A program made the position numbers and the translations under genes. From assembly GCA_050943135.1 (NCBI GenBank), contig JBMNOP010000008.1, positions 88,017-152,016 on the forward strand: a DNA stretch of 64,000 nucleotides. The letters run 5' to 3'. Numbering within the stretch: the first letter of the stretch is position 1; every line of letters starts with the position of its first letter. The notes under the pieces are model-generated. The model searched no databases. It saw only the letters and a program-made list of their open reading frames with translations, and had not been told where the DNA came from. Positions 51,824-61,216 of this stretch are shown here, piece after piece. Source of the DNA: RUG695 sp050943135 (GTDB lineage Bacteria; Planctomycetota; Planctomycetia; Pirellulales; Thermoguttaceae).

Positions 51824-52516
51824 ATGAACGAATTATTCCGAATGAAACAGAACGCATTGATGTTGTTTTCTCTTTTGGTTCTTCTTGCGGCCGGATGCGG
51901 CGGTCCGAACCGGGACGCGGCGACCGACGCCGCGGCGGAGAAGACCACGGCCGAAACGCAGACGACCACCCGGGGAACCGGTGCGGCGCTGGTTGTTTTC
52001 TTCTCACGGACCGGCGAACAGTACAACGTCGGTGTGATCGAGAAGGGGAACACGGCAATCTTCGCCGAGATGATCGCCGAACAGACGGGGGCCGACCTTT
52101 TTGAGGTCGTCCCGCAGCCGGACAATTACCCAATGGTCTACGACGCGCTGACCGATGTGGCGAAAAAGGAGCAGGATCAGAAGGCCCGGCCGGAATACGC
52201 CGGCGAGACGCCCGATCTTTCGAAGTACGATACCGTCTTTTTCGGCGCTCCGGTTTGGTGGGGCGACTGGCCGATGATCATGTACACCTTCTTCGAAAAG
52301 AACGCCGACGCGCTTGCCGGTAAGACACTCGTCCCCTTCGCCACGCACGAAGGTTCGGGGCTTTCCGGGTTTGATCGGAAGTTAGAGGCCGTCTGTCAAG
52401 GAGCAACGATCGCAAAGGGACTCGCGATCACCGGTTCGGATTGCCAGAGGGAACAGAAGAAGGTTCGCGGGCAGGTAGACGGCTGGCTTGCCGGTCTCGG
52501 GTTTGAGAAGAAATAA
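51824..52516 (+). CDS. flavodoxin-like lipoprotein
   Basis: 230 residues. The N-terminus has a lipoprotein signal (LVLLAAGCGG, lipobox Cys near 25) and a short Thr/Ala-rich linker, so the flavodoxin domain is anchored outside the cytoplasm. The domain has ALVVFFSRTGEQYNVG (FMN phosphate-binding loop), YDTVFFGAPVWWGDWP and LVPFATHEGSGLSGFD, matching the Flavodoxin_4 group. AAGGAGA precedes the ATG. A perfect terminator follows. Lipoprotein flavodoxins are uncommon; it probably shuttles electrons with a membrane partner such as the cytochrome-like gene at 53813. Confidence 0.85.
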   Translation: MNELFRMKQNALMLFSLLVLLAAGCGGPNRDAATDAAAEKTTAETQTTTRGTGAALVVFFSRTGEQYNVGVIEKGNTAIFAEMIAEQTGADLFEVVPQPDNYPMVYDALTDVAKKEQDQKARPEYAGETPDLSKYDTVFFGAPVWWGDWPMIMYTFFEKNADALAGKTLVPFATHEGSGLSGFDRKLEAVCQGATIAKGLAITGSDCQREQKKVRGQVDGWLAGLGFEKK

Positions 52517-53023
52517 AAGCCCCGAACCGAGCACCCGGGTAGCAAGGAAGATCGTAAACGGGTAACCAGAAGGAACAGCCAAACGCATCCCACCCGGTTT
52601 CGGAAAGTAACGCGCTTGCCGAAACCGGGCTTTTCCTTGACGGCGGGTTGTTCCCGCCGCGCTGCCTCCCGAAAAAGGATTCTTTCCGGATTTCTCCCCG
52701 AACTCCTTCTGTCGATATCAACGTTCCCCATCCGAGGAGGGAGACTTGTCGTCAGAAGATGGGGGGCAGCGAAATCCTCTATCGGCACCGCTCGCCGATT
52801 TTCCGACCGACCGAACACCTCACGAACGTATTCCCGATAGCAGCGAGGTTCCGGTAGATGGTCGATGAGTCTGGAGACCATTCTCTATCCGACAGGTGGA
52901 TCTGGGCGACACCGGGCATCGCAATCCGGAGGTGAATGTCAGGAACATCCGGTCTCTTATCCCCGAATGGCAAGAGAATATCTAAGAAGGAGCCGACAAC
53001 TCCGTTTTTCCCGCGCTGTCGGG
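52517..53023. other. non-coding gap between flavodoxin genes
   Basis: About 500 bases with the flavodoxin terminator at the 5' end and otherwise no credible gene, repeat or motif. Confidence 0.4.
52593..52635 (+). terminator. intrinsic terminator of the flavodoxin lipoprotein gene
   Basis: Perfect 11-base stem CCCGGTTTCGG/CCGAAACCGGG (52593-52603 with 52619-52629), 15-base loop, followed by CTTTTCC. It lies about 76 bases past the stop. Confidence 0.75.
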
Positions 53024-53052
53024 TTGTTTTTCGATCGGAAACCGTTTAAAAT
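53024..53052 (+). promoter_or_regulatory. predicted promoter of the second flavodoxin gene
   Basis: -35 TTGTTT, 17-base spacer, -10 TAAAAT, 94 bases ahead of the start codon. Confidence 0.5.
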
Positions 53053-53145
53053 GAGGTCTGTTCCGGGCCTTTGCCCCACATTCCCCGCCTGGGGAAAATG
53101 GAGCAAAGGTCGGCAGGCGAAAACCATTCCAATGGAGATCACAAG

Positions 53146-53622
53146 ATGGGAAAAGTCCTGGTGGCGTATTTCAGTGCGAGCGGGGTGACGGCAGCGCTTT
53201 CGAAACGGCTCGCCGAAGCGATTGGGGCCGATTTGTTTGAAATCAAACCAGAAACGCCGTATACGAATGCCGACTTAAATTGGACGAATAAAGCCAGCCG
53301 CAGTTCCGTCGAAATGGCCGACCCCGCCTCGCGTCCGGCGATCGCCGCGGCGGTCGACGATTTTCAGCGGTACGACTTTGTCTTTATCGGGTTCCCCATC
53401 TGGTGGTATCGTGAACCTTCGATTGTCGATACCTTCGTCGAGATGTACGATTTTACCGGAAAAACGATCGTGCCGTTCGCCACCAGCGGCGGGTCGGGGC
53501 TCGGCGATACCACGAAAAACCTGCACGAACTGGCCCCGGGTGCGACGGTTGTCGAGGGGAAACGATTCCCGGGCAACGTCTCGCCCTCTGATCTGAAAAC
53601 CTGGGCGGCCCAGTGGCTCTGA
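53146..53622 (+). CDS. flavodoxin, cytoplasmic
   Basis: 158 residues of the Flavodoxin_4 kind: MGKVLVAYFSASGVTAALS (FMN loop), FVFIGFPIWWYREPSIVDTF and IVPFATSGGSGLGDTTKNL. No signal peptide, in contrast to the neighbour at 51824. The ATG at 53146 has GGAGATC upstream; the 25 codons before it are not conserved-looking. Single electron carrier with its own promoter; partner unknown. Confidence 0.88.
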   Translation: MGKVLVAYFSASGVTAALSKRLAEAIGADLFEIKPETPYTNADLNWTNKASRSSVEMADPASRPAIAAAVDDFQRYDFVFIGFPIWWYREPSIVDTFVEMYDFTGKTIVPFATSGGSGLGDTTKNLHELAPGATVVEGKRFPGNVSPSDLKTWAAQWL

Positions 53623-53658
53623 CCGTTTTCGTACGGGGCTCGAGAGCGTTTTTGACTG

Positions 53659-53687
53659 TTGATTCGATGATTCCCGCAGAATAGAAA
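53659..53687 (+). promoter_or_regulatory. possible promoter before the DUF4405 gene
   Basis: -35 TTGATT, 17-base spacer, -10 TAGAAA; weaker than others here. A 10-base inverted repeat with one mismatch (about 53691-53718) follows it and might serve as terminator of the flavodoxin gene instead. Confidence 0.35.
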
Positions 53688-53812
53688 ATGGAATCCGATC
53701 GGTTCCGGGATCCGATTCTACTCAAAGGCACTTAGCCAGGCCGCCGAAAAACGATCCCCGAGGCCCGCTCCCCCTCGTGTCGTCCGTCCGCAAAATCCAC
53801 GGAATCGTTGTC

Positions 53813-54484
53813 ATGAAAAAAGTCGTTATGAATATTACGATGACGGCGCTTATGTTGATGCTGATGGCGTACTCTCTGATCGGGGAACGATTCCACGAGG
53901 TCATCGGCGTGGTGGCCTTTTTCCTATTTCTCCTACACCACATTCTGAACCGAGGATGGTATCGGGGACTTTTGCGGGGCGCATATCCCCCGCGGCGCCT
54001 CTTTCGGACGCTTTTGAATCTGCTCCTTTTGTTCTTTGTTGTTTTTCAGCCGCTCAGCGGGGTTTTGATGTCGAAACATTTGTGCCCACCCTTGATTCCC
54101 GGCATTTCCGCCTTGGTGCGGGAAGTCCATCTTCTGCTGGCGTATTGGGGGTTCCTGCTCGTTTCGCTGCACGTGGGAACCCACTTGACCCCTTGGGTCA
54201 GGCGGGTTCGAAATCGTGGCCAGGGGATAGCTGCCGTGGCTGGGATATGCTGGGGGGCGATTTCCCTCTACGGCGGTTACGCACTTGTGAAACGTGATCT
54301 TCCCGATTACCTGTTCCATCGGTCCGGTTTTGTGTTTTTCGACTACGATGAGCCGAGGGTCTTTTTCTTTCTCGACTATTTCGCCGTGATGCTTCTCTTT
54401 TTTGCCGCGGGTTATCTTGCGACCGCCGCCTTCGGGGCGAATCAACGAAAGAAAGGCCGAGAGAACGAAACACCGGCCCGCTAG
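53813..54484 (+). CDS. DUF4405-type membrane cytochrome-like protein
   Basis: 223 residues with about five membrane helices. Helix 1 MTALMLMLMAYSLIG, then ERFHEVIGVVAFFLFLLHHILN with His residues suited to haem binding, and VHLLLAYWGFLLVSLHVGTHL with two more His residues. This is the pattern of a cytochrome b561-like four-helix haem protein of the DUF4405 family. The ATG at 53813 has only a weak ribosome-binding site. Next to two flavodoxins, it may pass electrons across the membrane. Confidence 0.75.
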   Translation: MKKVVMNITMTALMLMLMAYSLIGERFHEVIGVVAFFLFLLHHILNRGWYRGLLRGAYPPRRLFRTLLNLLLLFFVVFQPLSGVLMSKHLCPPLIPGISALVREVHLLLAYWGFLLVSLHVGTHLTPWVRRVRNRGQGIAAVAGICWGAISLYGGYALVKRDLPDYLFHRSGFVFFDYDEPRVFFFLDYFAVMLLFFAAGYLATAAFGANQRKKGRENETPAR

Positions 54485-54669
54485 CGGAATTCCGCGACCG
54501 TCGGCGTGCGGTCCACCATATGCCCGGAGCGACCGAAATCGGAGAAGCGGTGGGAAGGCCGGAATTCTCCCGCCGGAGCCGTGAAAGCGGCCGATCTCGA
54601 CCAACCTCCCAAGGGATATTCGGCGGTCGCTCCTTCCGCTTTGTATCGTAGGGTCATGGGCGGAAGCGC

Positions 54670-54698
54670 TTGCACATTGCCGACGAAAAGGTTATATT
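54670..54698 (+). promoter_or_regulatory. predicted promoter of cca
   Basis: -35 TTGCAC, 17-base spacer, -10 TATATT, 65 bases ahead of the start codon. Confidence 0.5.
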
Positions 54699-54762
54699 AT
54701 CGAATCGGACAGTTTGGCTAAACTGCGGTAGAACTGATATTTTCGGCCCGGAAGAGAACCGT

Positions 54763-56202
54763 ATGCCCTCCGCGATCTTCAACCCGTCAACGCTTCGGAT
54801 CATAGATCTTCTCGAGCAGGGGGGGGCACGCGACGTTTTGGCCGTTGGCGGGGCGGTACGCGATTTTCTCTTGCGCGATCCGGAAATTCGAGATGTCGAT
54901 CTCGAAGTTTACGGCCTGAGCTATTCCCGGATCGCCGAGATTTTGAGACCCTATTATCGGGTTGATCTGGTGGGGCAGGCGTTCGGCGTTTTAAAGGTAA
55001 GTCGTCGAGATCCCTCATTGCCAACCGGGCGGTTTGAAATCGATGTCGCGCTCCCTCGGCGCGAATCCAAAAACGGGATCGGGCATAAAGGGTTCGATGT
55101 CGACGCCGAGCCGCTCCTCGGTTACGAAGAGGCGTTTGCCCGCCGTGATTTTACGATCAACGCGATCGGGATGCGGCGCGACGGAACGTTGATCGATCCC
55201 TATCACGGCAAGAAAGACCTTGAAAAAAAGATTCTTCGTGCGCCGACGGAACACTTTAAAGACGACCCGCTCCGAGTTCTGCGCGGCATGCAGTTCGCCG
55301 CGCGGTTTGGCTTTACGGTCGACGAGGTAACACTCGGTTACTGCCGAGAGGTCTTTCCCGAGTTTCCGACCCTCTCAAAAGAACGGATTTATGACGAGTG
55401 GCGCAAATGGGCCTTGCGGGGGAAGTACCCTTCGCTCGGCCTTGACGTGCTGAAACGTTCCGGTTGGGTCGCCGCGTTTCCCGAATTGAACGCGCTGATC
55501 GGCACACCACAAGATCCGAAATGGCACCCCGAAGGGGACGTGTGGACGCATACCGCGCTCGTTTGTGACGAGGCGCAATTGGCGATCCAACAGGCGAAAG
55601 ACGCGGGAGAACCGTTTTCGGAACTTGAACGGACGGTCCTGATGTTTGCCGCCCTGGCCCACGATTTCGGCAAGCCGACGGTGACGCTTCGCGATCAGAC
55701 CGGTACCATTCGTTCGCATGGACATGCCGAACAGGGGGTGGCGCCGACCCGTACGTTTCTCGAAACGATGAGAGCCCCGGTTGGTGTCGTCGATATGGTT
55801 TTGCCGCTGGTCCGGGAACATATGGTGATCGTTCACCACATGCTCGATAGCCCGACCCCACGGGCGGTCCGCCGCCTGGCGTGTAAACTCGAACCGGCGT
55901 CGCTCCGGCTGTGGGTGACACTCTGTCAAAGTGACGCGCTCGGCTGCTTTCCTCCGGCCACGGAACAGCGAACCATTCGATTCCATGCCGAGGATTGGCT
56001 TAATGCCGCTAAAGAGGAAAGCGTGGCCGACGAAAAGCCGGCCGAACTTGTGCGCGGTCGCGATCTGATTCCGCTCGGCGTCAGACCGGGCCCGGAGATG
56101 GGGCGGTTGCTTCACCTTGCCTACGAGGCTCAGATCGAAGGGGAGTTCGTCTCGACTCAAGAGGGATTGGCGTGGCTTCGGACACGCGGATTTGTAAAGT
56201 AA
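54763..56202 (+). CDS. cca: CCA-adding tRNA nucleotidyltransferase with HD domain
   Basis: 479 residues. Adds or repairs the 3' CCA of tRNAs. Nucleotidyltransferase head: AVGGAVRDFLL (GG-x-VRD), DVDLEVYG with the two catalytic Asp residues, and RRDFTINAIG (template motif). Then the linker DPLRVLRGMQFAARFGF, and an HD phosphohydrolase domain with AALAHDFGKP and later HGHAEQGVAP. The ATG at 54763 (MPSAIFNPSTLRII) is preferred over one 31 codons upstream that lies at the promoter. It overlaps nothing and is followed closely by parA. Confidence 0.93.
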   Translation: MPSAIFNPSTLRIIDLLEQGGARDVLAVGGAVRDFLLRDPEIRDVDLEVYGLSYSRIAEILRPYYRVDLVGQAFGVLKVSRRDPSLPTGRFEIDVALPRRESKNGIGHKGFDVDAEPLLGYEEAFARRDFTINAIGMRRDGTLIDPYHGKKDLEKKILRAPTEHFKDDPLRVLRGMQFAARFGFTVDEVTLGYCREVFPEFPTLSKERIYDEWRKWALRGKYPSLGLDVLKRSGWVAAFPELNALIGTPQDPKWHPEGDVWTHTALVCDEAQLAIQQAKDAGEPFSELERTVLMFAALAHDFGKPTVTLRDQTGTIRSHGHAEQGVAPTRTFLETMRAPVGVVDMVLPLVREHMVIVHHMLDSPTPRAVRRLACKLEPASLRLWVTLCQSDALGCFPPATEQRTIRFHAEDWLNAAKEESVADEKPAELVRGRDLIPLGVRPGPEMGRLLHLAYEAQIEGEFVSTQEGLAWLRTRGFVK

Positions 56203-56216
56203 AGGAGCAGTCTATT

Positions 56217-57239
56217 GTGTCTATGCGTTCTATCGCGGTGATGAATCAAAAAGGGGGTGTCGGAAAAACGACCACATCCGTCAACCTGGCAGCGGCGCTT
56301 GCCCGCCGAGGAAAACGGGTTCTTCTGATCGATATGGATCCGCAGGCACATGCTTCGCTTCACCTCGGGCTGGAACCGACGGCCGAAACACATTCGATCT
56401 ACGATGTCCTGACCCGCGACGATTCGCTCGAATCGGTCAAGAAACAGCCGATCGAGAACCTTTGGGTGGTTCCTTCCGACCTCAATCTGGCGGGAGCCGA
56501 AGTGGAACTGACCGGAGTGGTCGGACGCGAGTTCATCCTGCGCGACAAACTCCGGGCCGATCCGGGGGTGTATGACTATCTGATTTTCGACTGCCCCCCT
56601 TCGCTCGGCGTTTTGACGATCAACGTTTTGGCGGCGGCCAAAGAGGTCTTTATCCCGCTTCAGCCGCATTTTTTGGCCTTGCATGGGCTGAGCAAACTGC
56701 TCCAGACGATCGAACTTGTTCGCAACCGCCTTAACCGTGATCTGCGCCTGACGGGGATCGTTTTCTGTCTCTACGATTCGTCGACGACCCTGGCGCGGGA
56801 AATTTCCGGAGATGTCCGCCGTTTCTTCGACGAGGAAGCCGAACGGGCACCAAATTCCCCCTGGGCCGATGTCGTCCTTTATCGGACGAAGATCCGCCGT
56901 AACATTCGTTTAGCCGAAGCGCCGAGTTTCGGAGAGTCGATCTTCGATTATGACCCGAAATCGAACGGCGCCGACGATTACGCCGATTTGGCCGCCGAGG
57001 TCGACGGGGGTAAAGAAGAGGTCGACGCCCGACACAAAAAATCCGGAACAGCTTCGCGTCCCGGCTCCGCGGTCTGCTCCGCTGCCGAGCCGATGCCCAA
57101 ACAACAACCCGAACCAAAGCCGGCACGAATCGAACCGGCAGGCCCGGAACTCGCACACCCCGAAACGGCGCAGGCCGGGGAAAAACCGAAAGGTGCCGGT
57201 TTTTTCGCTCCCGACCCGTTACCGATGGAAACAGATTGA
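56217..57239 (+). CDS. parA: ParA/Soj-type ATPase, no ParB neighbour
   Basis: 340 residues. Deviant Walker A KGGVGKTTT at about residues 11-19, DMDPQAHASLHLG, then DYLIFDCPPSLGVLTINVL (Walker B) and AREISGDVRRFF. These are the hallmarks of chromosome/plasmid partition ATPases. The start is the GTG at 56217, whose AAAGGAG lies 9 bases upstream; the ATG at 56223 would be 15 away. The C-terminus (about 275-340) is a Pro/Glu/Lys-rich tail not typical of ParA. No parB follows, so it may serve another positioning task, or ParB lies elsewhere. It starts 14 bases after cca. Confidence 0.88.
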   Translation: MSMRSIAVMNQKGGVGKTTTSVNLAAALARRGKRVLLIDMDPQAHASLHLGLEPTAETHSIYDVLTRDDSLESVKKQPIENLWVVPSDLNLAGAEVELTGVVGREFILRDKLRADPGVYDYLIFDCPPSLGVLTINVLAAAKEVFIPLQPHFLALHGLSKLLQTIELVRNRLNRDLRLTGIVFCLYDSSTTLAREISGDVRRFFDEEAERAPNSPWADVVLYRTKIRRNIRLAEAPSFGESIFDYDPKSNGADDYADLAAEVDGGKEEVDARHKKSGTASRPGSAVCSAAEPMPKQQPEPKPARIEPAGPELAHPETAQAGEKPKGAGFFAPDPLPMETD

Positions 57240-57248
57240 GGTAGCCTG

Positions 57249-59408
57249 ATGGAACCCGTGATTACGCTTTTAACCCTCGTTCTCGGTCCCTGGATGATCG
57301 TTTACGACGAAGCCTCGCAGCTTTTGAAGCTCGACAATACCAAGCGGCAGATCTCCGTTACCGGAAAGTTCTCTTTTGAAAATGAGGACGGCGTGTGGCA
57401 GATCGCTCCGCCGCGCGACGGGGTACGCGACCGAATGGCGCTGGTCAATCCGTGGGGGGCTGTGCAGGGGTACATTACGTTCCGACAGAACGGTGAGCGG
57501 CTCGCTTTTATGGTTCAGCATCGGACACGGCAGTTCTATTCGGGAAAACTGATCTTTGACGGACAGATCAGATTCCGCCGCGAAAGTTTTGCCTGTCAGA
57601 CGGTACCGACCCCCGGCTCGCGCGTACTTTTCCTCGGCTCGGGACCGGCCGATTCGAGTTACTGCGATACCCTTTTTGCTCCGGAAGAGGATCTGGCGCT
57701 TCAGGTGACGGGGGGGACGGAAATCCGCCTGACCGACCTGGGCAACGGCCTGTTCGGAATTCGGGCAGTTTGCGATATCGAGAAAGCCGAAGAGGCGTCG
57801 ATTTTCCTGAACCCCGAACCCGATTATTATAAGTCAAGATATATTCCGTATTATCAGCCACTCGATCGGAAGCGATGTCCTGTCGCACCGACCGGGTGGA
57901 TGTCGTGGAACGTCTATTTCGACACGGCCACCGCCGAGGATAACCTGGCCGAGGCCCGGCTCGGGAAAGAATATTTTCAGCCGTTCGGGATGGAGTTCTG
58001 GTCGATCGAATCGTGGCAGAAAAATTCCGACCGGCTGCCGGTCAGCAAGTTCTATAACCTGAATCTCGAACCGAACGAAGAGCAGTTTCCCGAAGGGATG
58101 AAAAAACTTGCCGACGATATCCGCAATCTCGGATTCCGGCCCGGTCTCTGGACGGTTCCTTACGGAACGGGAGATGCCGACTTTTACGAGACGCACAAAG
58201 ATTGGTTCCTTCACGATACCGAGGGAAAACCGGTCTCGACCTGGGCGGGGCGTTACACAATCGATCCGACGGTTCCCGAGGCAGTCGAAAATATCAGGCG
58301 GATTCATGAAGTTGCCGCCCGCGAATGGGGATATGAATTTTTCAAGGTAGACGGCATGTCGGGCGGCGGACCCGCGTATATGGCGCACCTTTACGAGGAA
58401 CCGGAGATCCGAGCCCGGTTCCGAGATCCGTATTGTTCGAACCCCTTTGAGAAAACGGTCGCCGCGATTCGGAAAGGGATCGGTCCGAACAGCGTTTTCC
58501 TGGCATGTCAGGGGCATTACACGGGGCCGGAGGCGGCGTATGCCGATGCGGCCCGGATCGGTGCTGATATCGTCGATTGCAATCAGCCGGTGAAGTGGGA
58601 GAACGTCCGGAACCAGGGGGGGCGGACACTGAATCAGATCTTTGTGAACAATATCGCTTTCTATACCGACCCCGACACGCTCCTGGTCGGCGATCTGGAT
58701 ATGGAACAGGCCCGTGTTTCGGCGGTGATCGTCTCGCTTCCCGGTCAGGTTATGTTTAATGGGGACCGGCTTGCCCGACTTTCCGAAGACAAAATCGCGC
58801 TCGTGCAGCAGACGTTACCGCCGGCCGACGTTCATCCGATGAACCTGTACCCCTTCTTTGACTACCTGCCGATCTGGAACCTGCGTATTGTTCGTCCGTT
58901 CGGCGCTTGGAACACGACGGCGCTCTTTAACTGGGACGATGAAGCAAAAGAGATTTCTTTCTCGTTTGAAGAACTCGGGCTTGACCCGAAGTCCGAGTAT
59001 TGTCTCTACGAATTCTGGACCGGACAATTTTTCGGGGCCGTTTCCGGATCGTTCTCGATGGAAGTCCCCGCACGCGCGGTGCGGCTCATCTGTATTACGC
59101 CTGCCGACCCGAAACAGCCCCGATTTCTATCGAGCAGTCGGCATATTGCCCAGGGCGCCGTGGACCTGACCGGCCTCGAATGGGACGACGCCGCAAAGAC
59201 ACTTACCGGAAAGGTACGACTGGTCGGCGGGCATAAAACGGTTCTGCGCTTTACGCTCCCGGCCGATCTTGTTCCGGCCGACGGACCGGCCCCGCCGGTG
59301 ATCGGCGGCTATCGACTTTGGGAAAAGGAGTTGGAAACGGAGAAATCGGGCGAGTCGGCCTTTATCCAACGGTTCATCGACAATGATTCGTCTGGCCAGC
59401 CGGAATGA
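57249..59408 (+). CDS. GH36-like alpha-galactosidase-type glycoside hydrolase
   Basis: 719 residues. N-terminal beta-sandwich (1-210), TIM barrel starting PTGWMSWNVYFD (about residue 215), with FGMEFWSIESWQKN, FRPGLWTVPYG and a candidate catalytic region WGYEFFKVDGM. Conserved IGADIVDCNQPVKW follows, then a C-terminal beta domain. This order is typical of GH36/GH31-like clan GH-D enzymes that release alpha-linked galactose or related sugars. The first 17 residues are hydrophobic (VITLLTLVLGPWM), but a cleavable signal is not clear. It starts 9 bases after parA with GAGG upstream. Substrate unknown. Confidence 0.78.
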   Translation: MEPVITLLTLVLGPWMIVYDEASQLLKLDNTKRQISVTGKFSFENEDGVWQIAPPRDGVRDRMALVNPWGAVQGYITFRQNGERLAFMVQHRTRQFYSGKLIFDGQIRFRRESFACQTVPTPGSRVLFLGSGPADSSYCDTLFAPEEDLALQVTGGTEIRLTDLGNGLFGIRAVCDIEKAEEASIFLNPEPDYYKSRYIPYYQPLDRKRCPVAPTGWMSWNVYFDTATAEDNLAEARLGKEYFQPFGMEFWSIESWQKNSDRLPVSKFYNLNLEPNEEQFPEGMKKLADDIRNLGFRPGLWTVPYGTGDADFYETHKDWFLHDTEGKPVSTWAGRYTIDPTVPEAVENIRRIHEVAAREWGYEFFKVDGMSGGGPAYMAHLYEEPEIRARFRDPYCSNPFEKTVAAIRKGIGPNSVFLACQGHYTGPEAAYADAARIGADIVDCNQPVKWENVRNQGGRTLNQIFVNNIAFYTDPDTLLVGDLDMEQARVSAVIVSLPGQVMFNGDRLARLSEDKIALVQQTLPPADVHPMNLYPFFDYLPIWNLRIVRPFGAWNTTALFNWDDEAKEISFSFEELGLDPKSEYCLYEFWTGQFFGAVSGSFSMEVPARAVRLICITPADPKQPRFLSSSRHIAQGAVDLTGLEWDDAAKTLTGKVRLVGGHKTVLRFTLPADLVPADGPAPPVIGGYRLWEKELETEKSGESAFIQRFIDNDSSGQPE

Positions 59409-59470
59409 AACGCGGCCCGGATACCGCTTTACGGTAAATTCACGCCAACCGCAATTTACGGAATCGAACC

Positions 59471-60655
59471 ATGAAAAGAATGATTTTTCCCTGCGGACTT
59501 CTTTTTTCGGCGCTTTGGGCGGCCGGGGGGACGAACATCTCGGCGCAGACGACGACAGTCGGGCCCGTGTTGGGGCAGAACGGTCGATTCGTCCCTTCGG
59601 CGTCGGGGATCCTCAACCCCCATATCATTGAGGGGCGGTTCGGTACCTCGGTTCAAGGCAGTTACCTGGCTCCCGAAATCAACCGGCCCGAAAGCCGGTT
59701 TTCCTCGAATGCGCTGATGACCCCGAGTGGCGGGTTCATCGGAATTCTCAGCGACGCCGATGCCGCCCGTTCCAATGATCTCGAACGCCGCGAACAAGAA
59801 GAAGAGCTCTCGGAAATCGACCTCCTGATGCTTATGCGCCGCATGCGCAATCGCGCCTTGGCCGAGGAACAGGCAGAAGAACCGTACACTCAACGTTCGG
59901 CCGTACCTTATTCTGAACAGCCGGCCGAGCCGATTCTTCCGCAGCCGGTCCAGGCATCTCCCGCTGAACCCGTACCGCCGCGATTCCCGCCGCCTCCTTC
60001 CGACCTGCCGTGGGCCGAACCACAAGCCCCTTCCGAACAGATTTGGATGAGGGGGAGCGCCCGTATGGCGGCTCCTTCCGCACAGCGTCAATTACAAAGC
60101 GGTTCGCACCGGTGGGAAGAAGATTTCGAGATCGACCCTCGCTGGTACGAGTTTGGTGTGTCAATCGACGCTGGTCTTTCCGAAAATATGCCGACGCAAG
60201 AGGCCACACCGCAAAACACGTCATTTCAGGGGACGATGCCGCCGCAACCGGAACCCTTTGAGGAGGGAATGGTGATCGGCGGACGGCTTCCCGAGCCGGT
60301 TCCCCGACCGAACCCGACCCTTCCTTCCGATCTCTTGGCACGGAACGGCCGAAGGGAACGGAAGCGTAGCGCGGTGGTCCAAGAAGAGCTGGAGACACAA
60401 CTTCTCAAGAGTCCGTTGGTCAGTCCCCTGGCACCGATTCACGTGAGGCTCAACGGTTCGACAGCCGTCGTCACCGGGATCGTGGGGAGCGACCGGGCGC
60501 GTGTCGAAGCGGGAAAAATCCTCTTGCTCGACAGCCGCGTCGAACAGGTCGATAACCGAATCGTCGTCTATTCCGATGACGGTTTCACCGCCGAAAATCC
60601 CGCCGAGGGTGTACCCGTCGCGCCTGCCGGGAATAGCACTTCCGGAGAAGAATGA
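59471..60655 (+). CDS. secreted protein with C-terminal BON-like domain
   Basis: 394 residues. Signal peptide at about 1-25 (MKRMIFPCGLLFSALWAAGG). The middle is low complexity: a Glu/Arg-rich helical stretch (about 100-135) and Pro/Glu-rich repeats (about 140-200). The last about 75 residues look like a BON domain (LETQLLKSPLVSPLAPIHVRLNGSTAVVTGIVGSDRARVEA-type, ending DNRIVVY). BON domains bind membranes or phospholipids in the periplasm. It follows the GH36-like gene by 62 bases. Function otherwise unknown. Confidence 0.7.
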   Translation: MKRMIFPCGLLFSALWAAGGTNISAQTTTVGPVLGQNGRFVPSASGILNPHIIEGRFGTSVQGSYLAPEINRPESRFSSNALMTPSGGFIGILSDADAARSNDLERREQEEELSEIDLLMLMRRMRNRALAEEQAEEPYTQRSAVPYSEQPAEPILPQPVQASPAEPVPPRFPPPPSDLPWAEPQAPSEQIWMRGSARMAAPSAQRQLQSGSHRWEEDFEIDPRWYEFGVSIDAGLSENMPTQEATPQNTSFQGTMPPQPEPFEEGMVIGGRLPEPVPRPNPTLPSDLLARNGRRERKRSAVVQEELETQLLKSPLVSPLAPIHVRLNGSTAVVTGIVGSDRARVEAGKILLLDSRVEQVDNRIVVYSDDGFTAENPAEGVPVAPAGNSTSGEE

Positions 60656-61017
60656 GTCTTGACGATTTGCCCTCGACGAGTGGTGCGCGAAGAGGGAGTT
60701 GACCACCCCTCCCGCCCGTTTTTCTTGCGATGTTCCCGCCCTGCCTTGCCCAAAACCATGATGCGGAAGGCGAAAGCGGTCGTCGGCTGTACGTTTGCCG
60801 ATTCCGCGAAACGCGGTTTCCCGGGTTATGCCGTTTATGTTGTCGTGTTGTTGCGGTTATTGAACAGCCGAACCGACAGGCGGTGGTAGTCTTTAGGGGT
60901 GTCGTTTGGCACTTCCGATAAGCAAGAAGCAAATGCGCCGAACCGGTCCGGAAAAGAAATTGATTTTGTAGGATCGGATTCTGACCGTTTATGATTATTT
61001 TTTTATCTTCAAACTCC

Positions 61018-61046
61018 TTGACGAATTTTCATCGATCATCTAAACT
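61018..61046 (+). promoter_or_regulatory. predicted promoter, no gene for 860 bases
   Basis: -35 TTGACG, 17-base spacer, -10 TAAACT. Could drive a small RNA or a very long leader of the YDG-repeat gene. Confidence 0.45.
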
Positions 61047-61183
61047 ATTTCGTGTTGGCCTGTTTGGGTATCAAGCAGTCTCGCGTTGTTTTTTCGTCTG
61101 CATGCCTTATTCGCCGCGCTCCTTCTTTACGTGGGGGGAACGGTCGCAGGGTGGGCGTGCCGCCCGGCCGGATCCTTCGGCGC

Positions 61184-61216
61184 CTTGATTTTGCAAATGT
61201 GCAAAAATATATCAAG
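61184..61216. repeat. nested inverted repeat with promoter-like hexamers
   Basis: CTTGAT/ATCAAG outer arms (61184-61189, 61211-61216) and an inner TTTTGCA/TGCAAAA around AATG. TTGATT, 17 bases and TATATC overlap it, so it could be an operator within a promoter. Confidence 0.4.

Noticed and set aside
52396..52881. 161-residue minus-strand frame in the gap after the flavodoxin
   Set aside because: Covers the terminator and the end of a real gene, with no start site or similarity.
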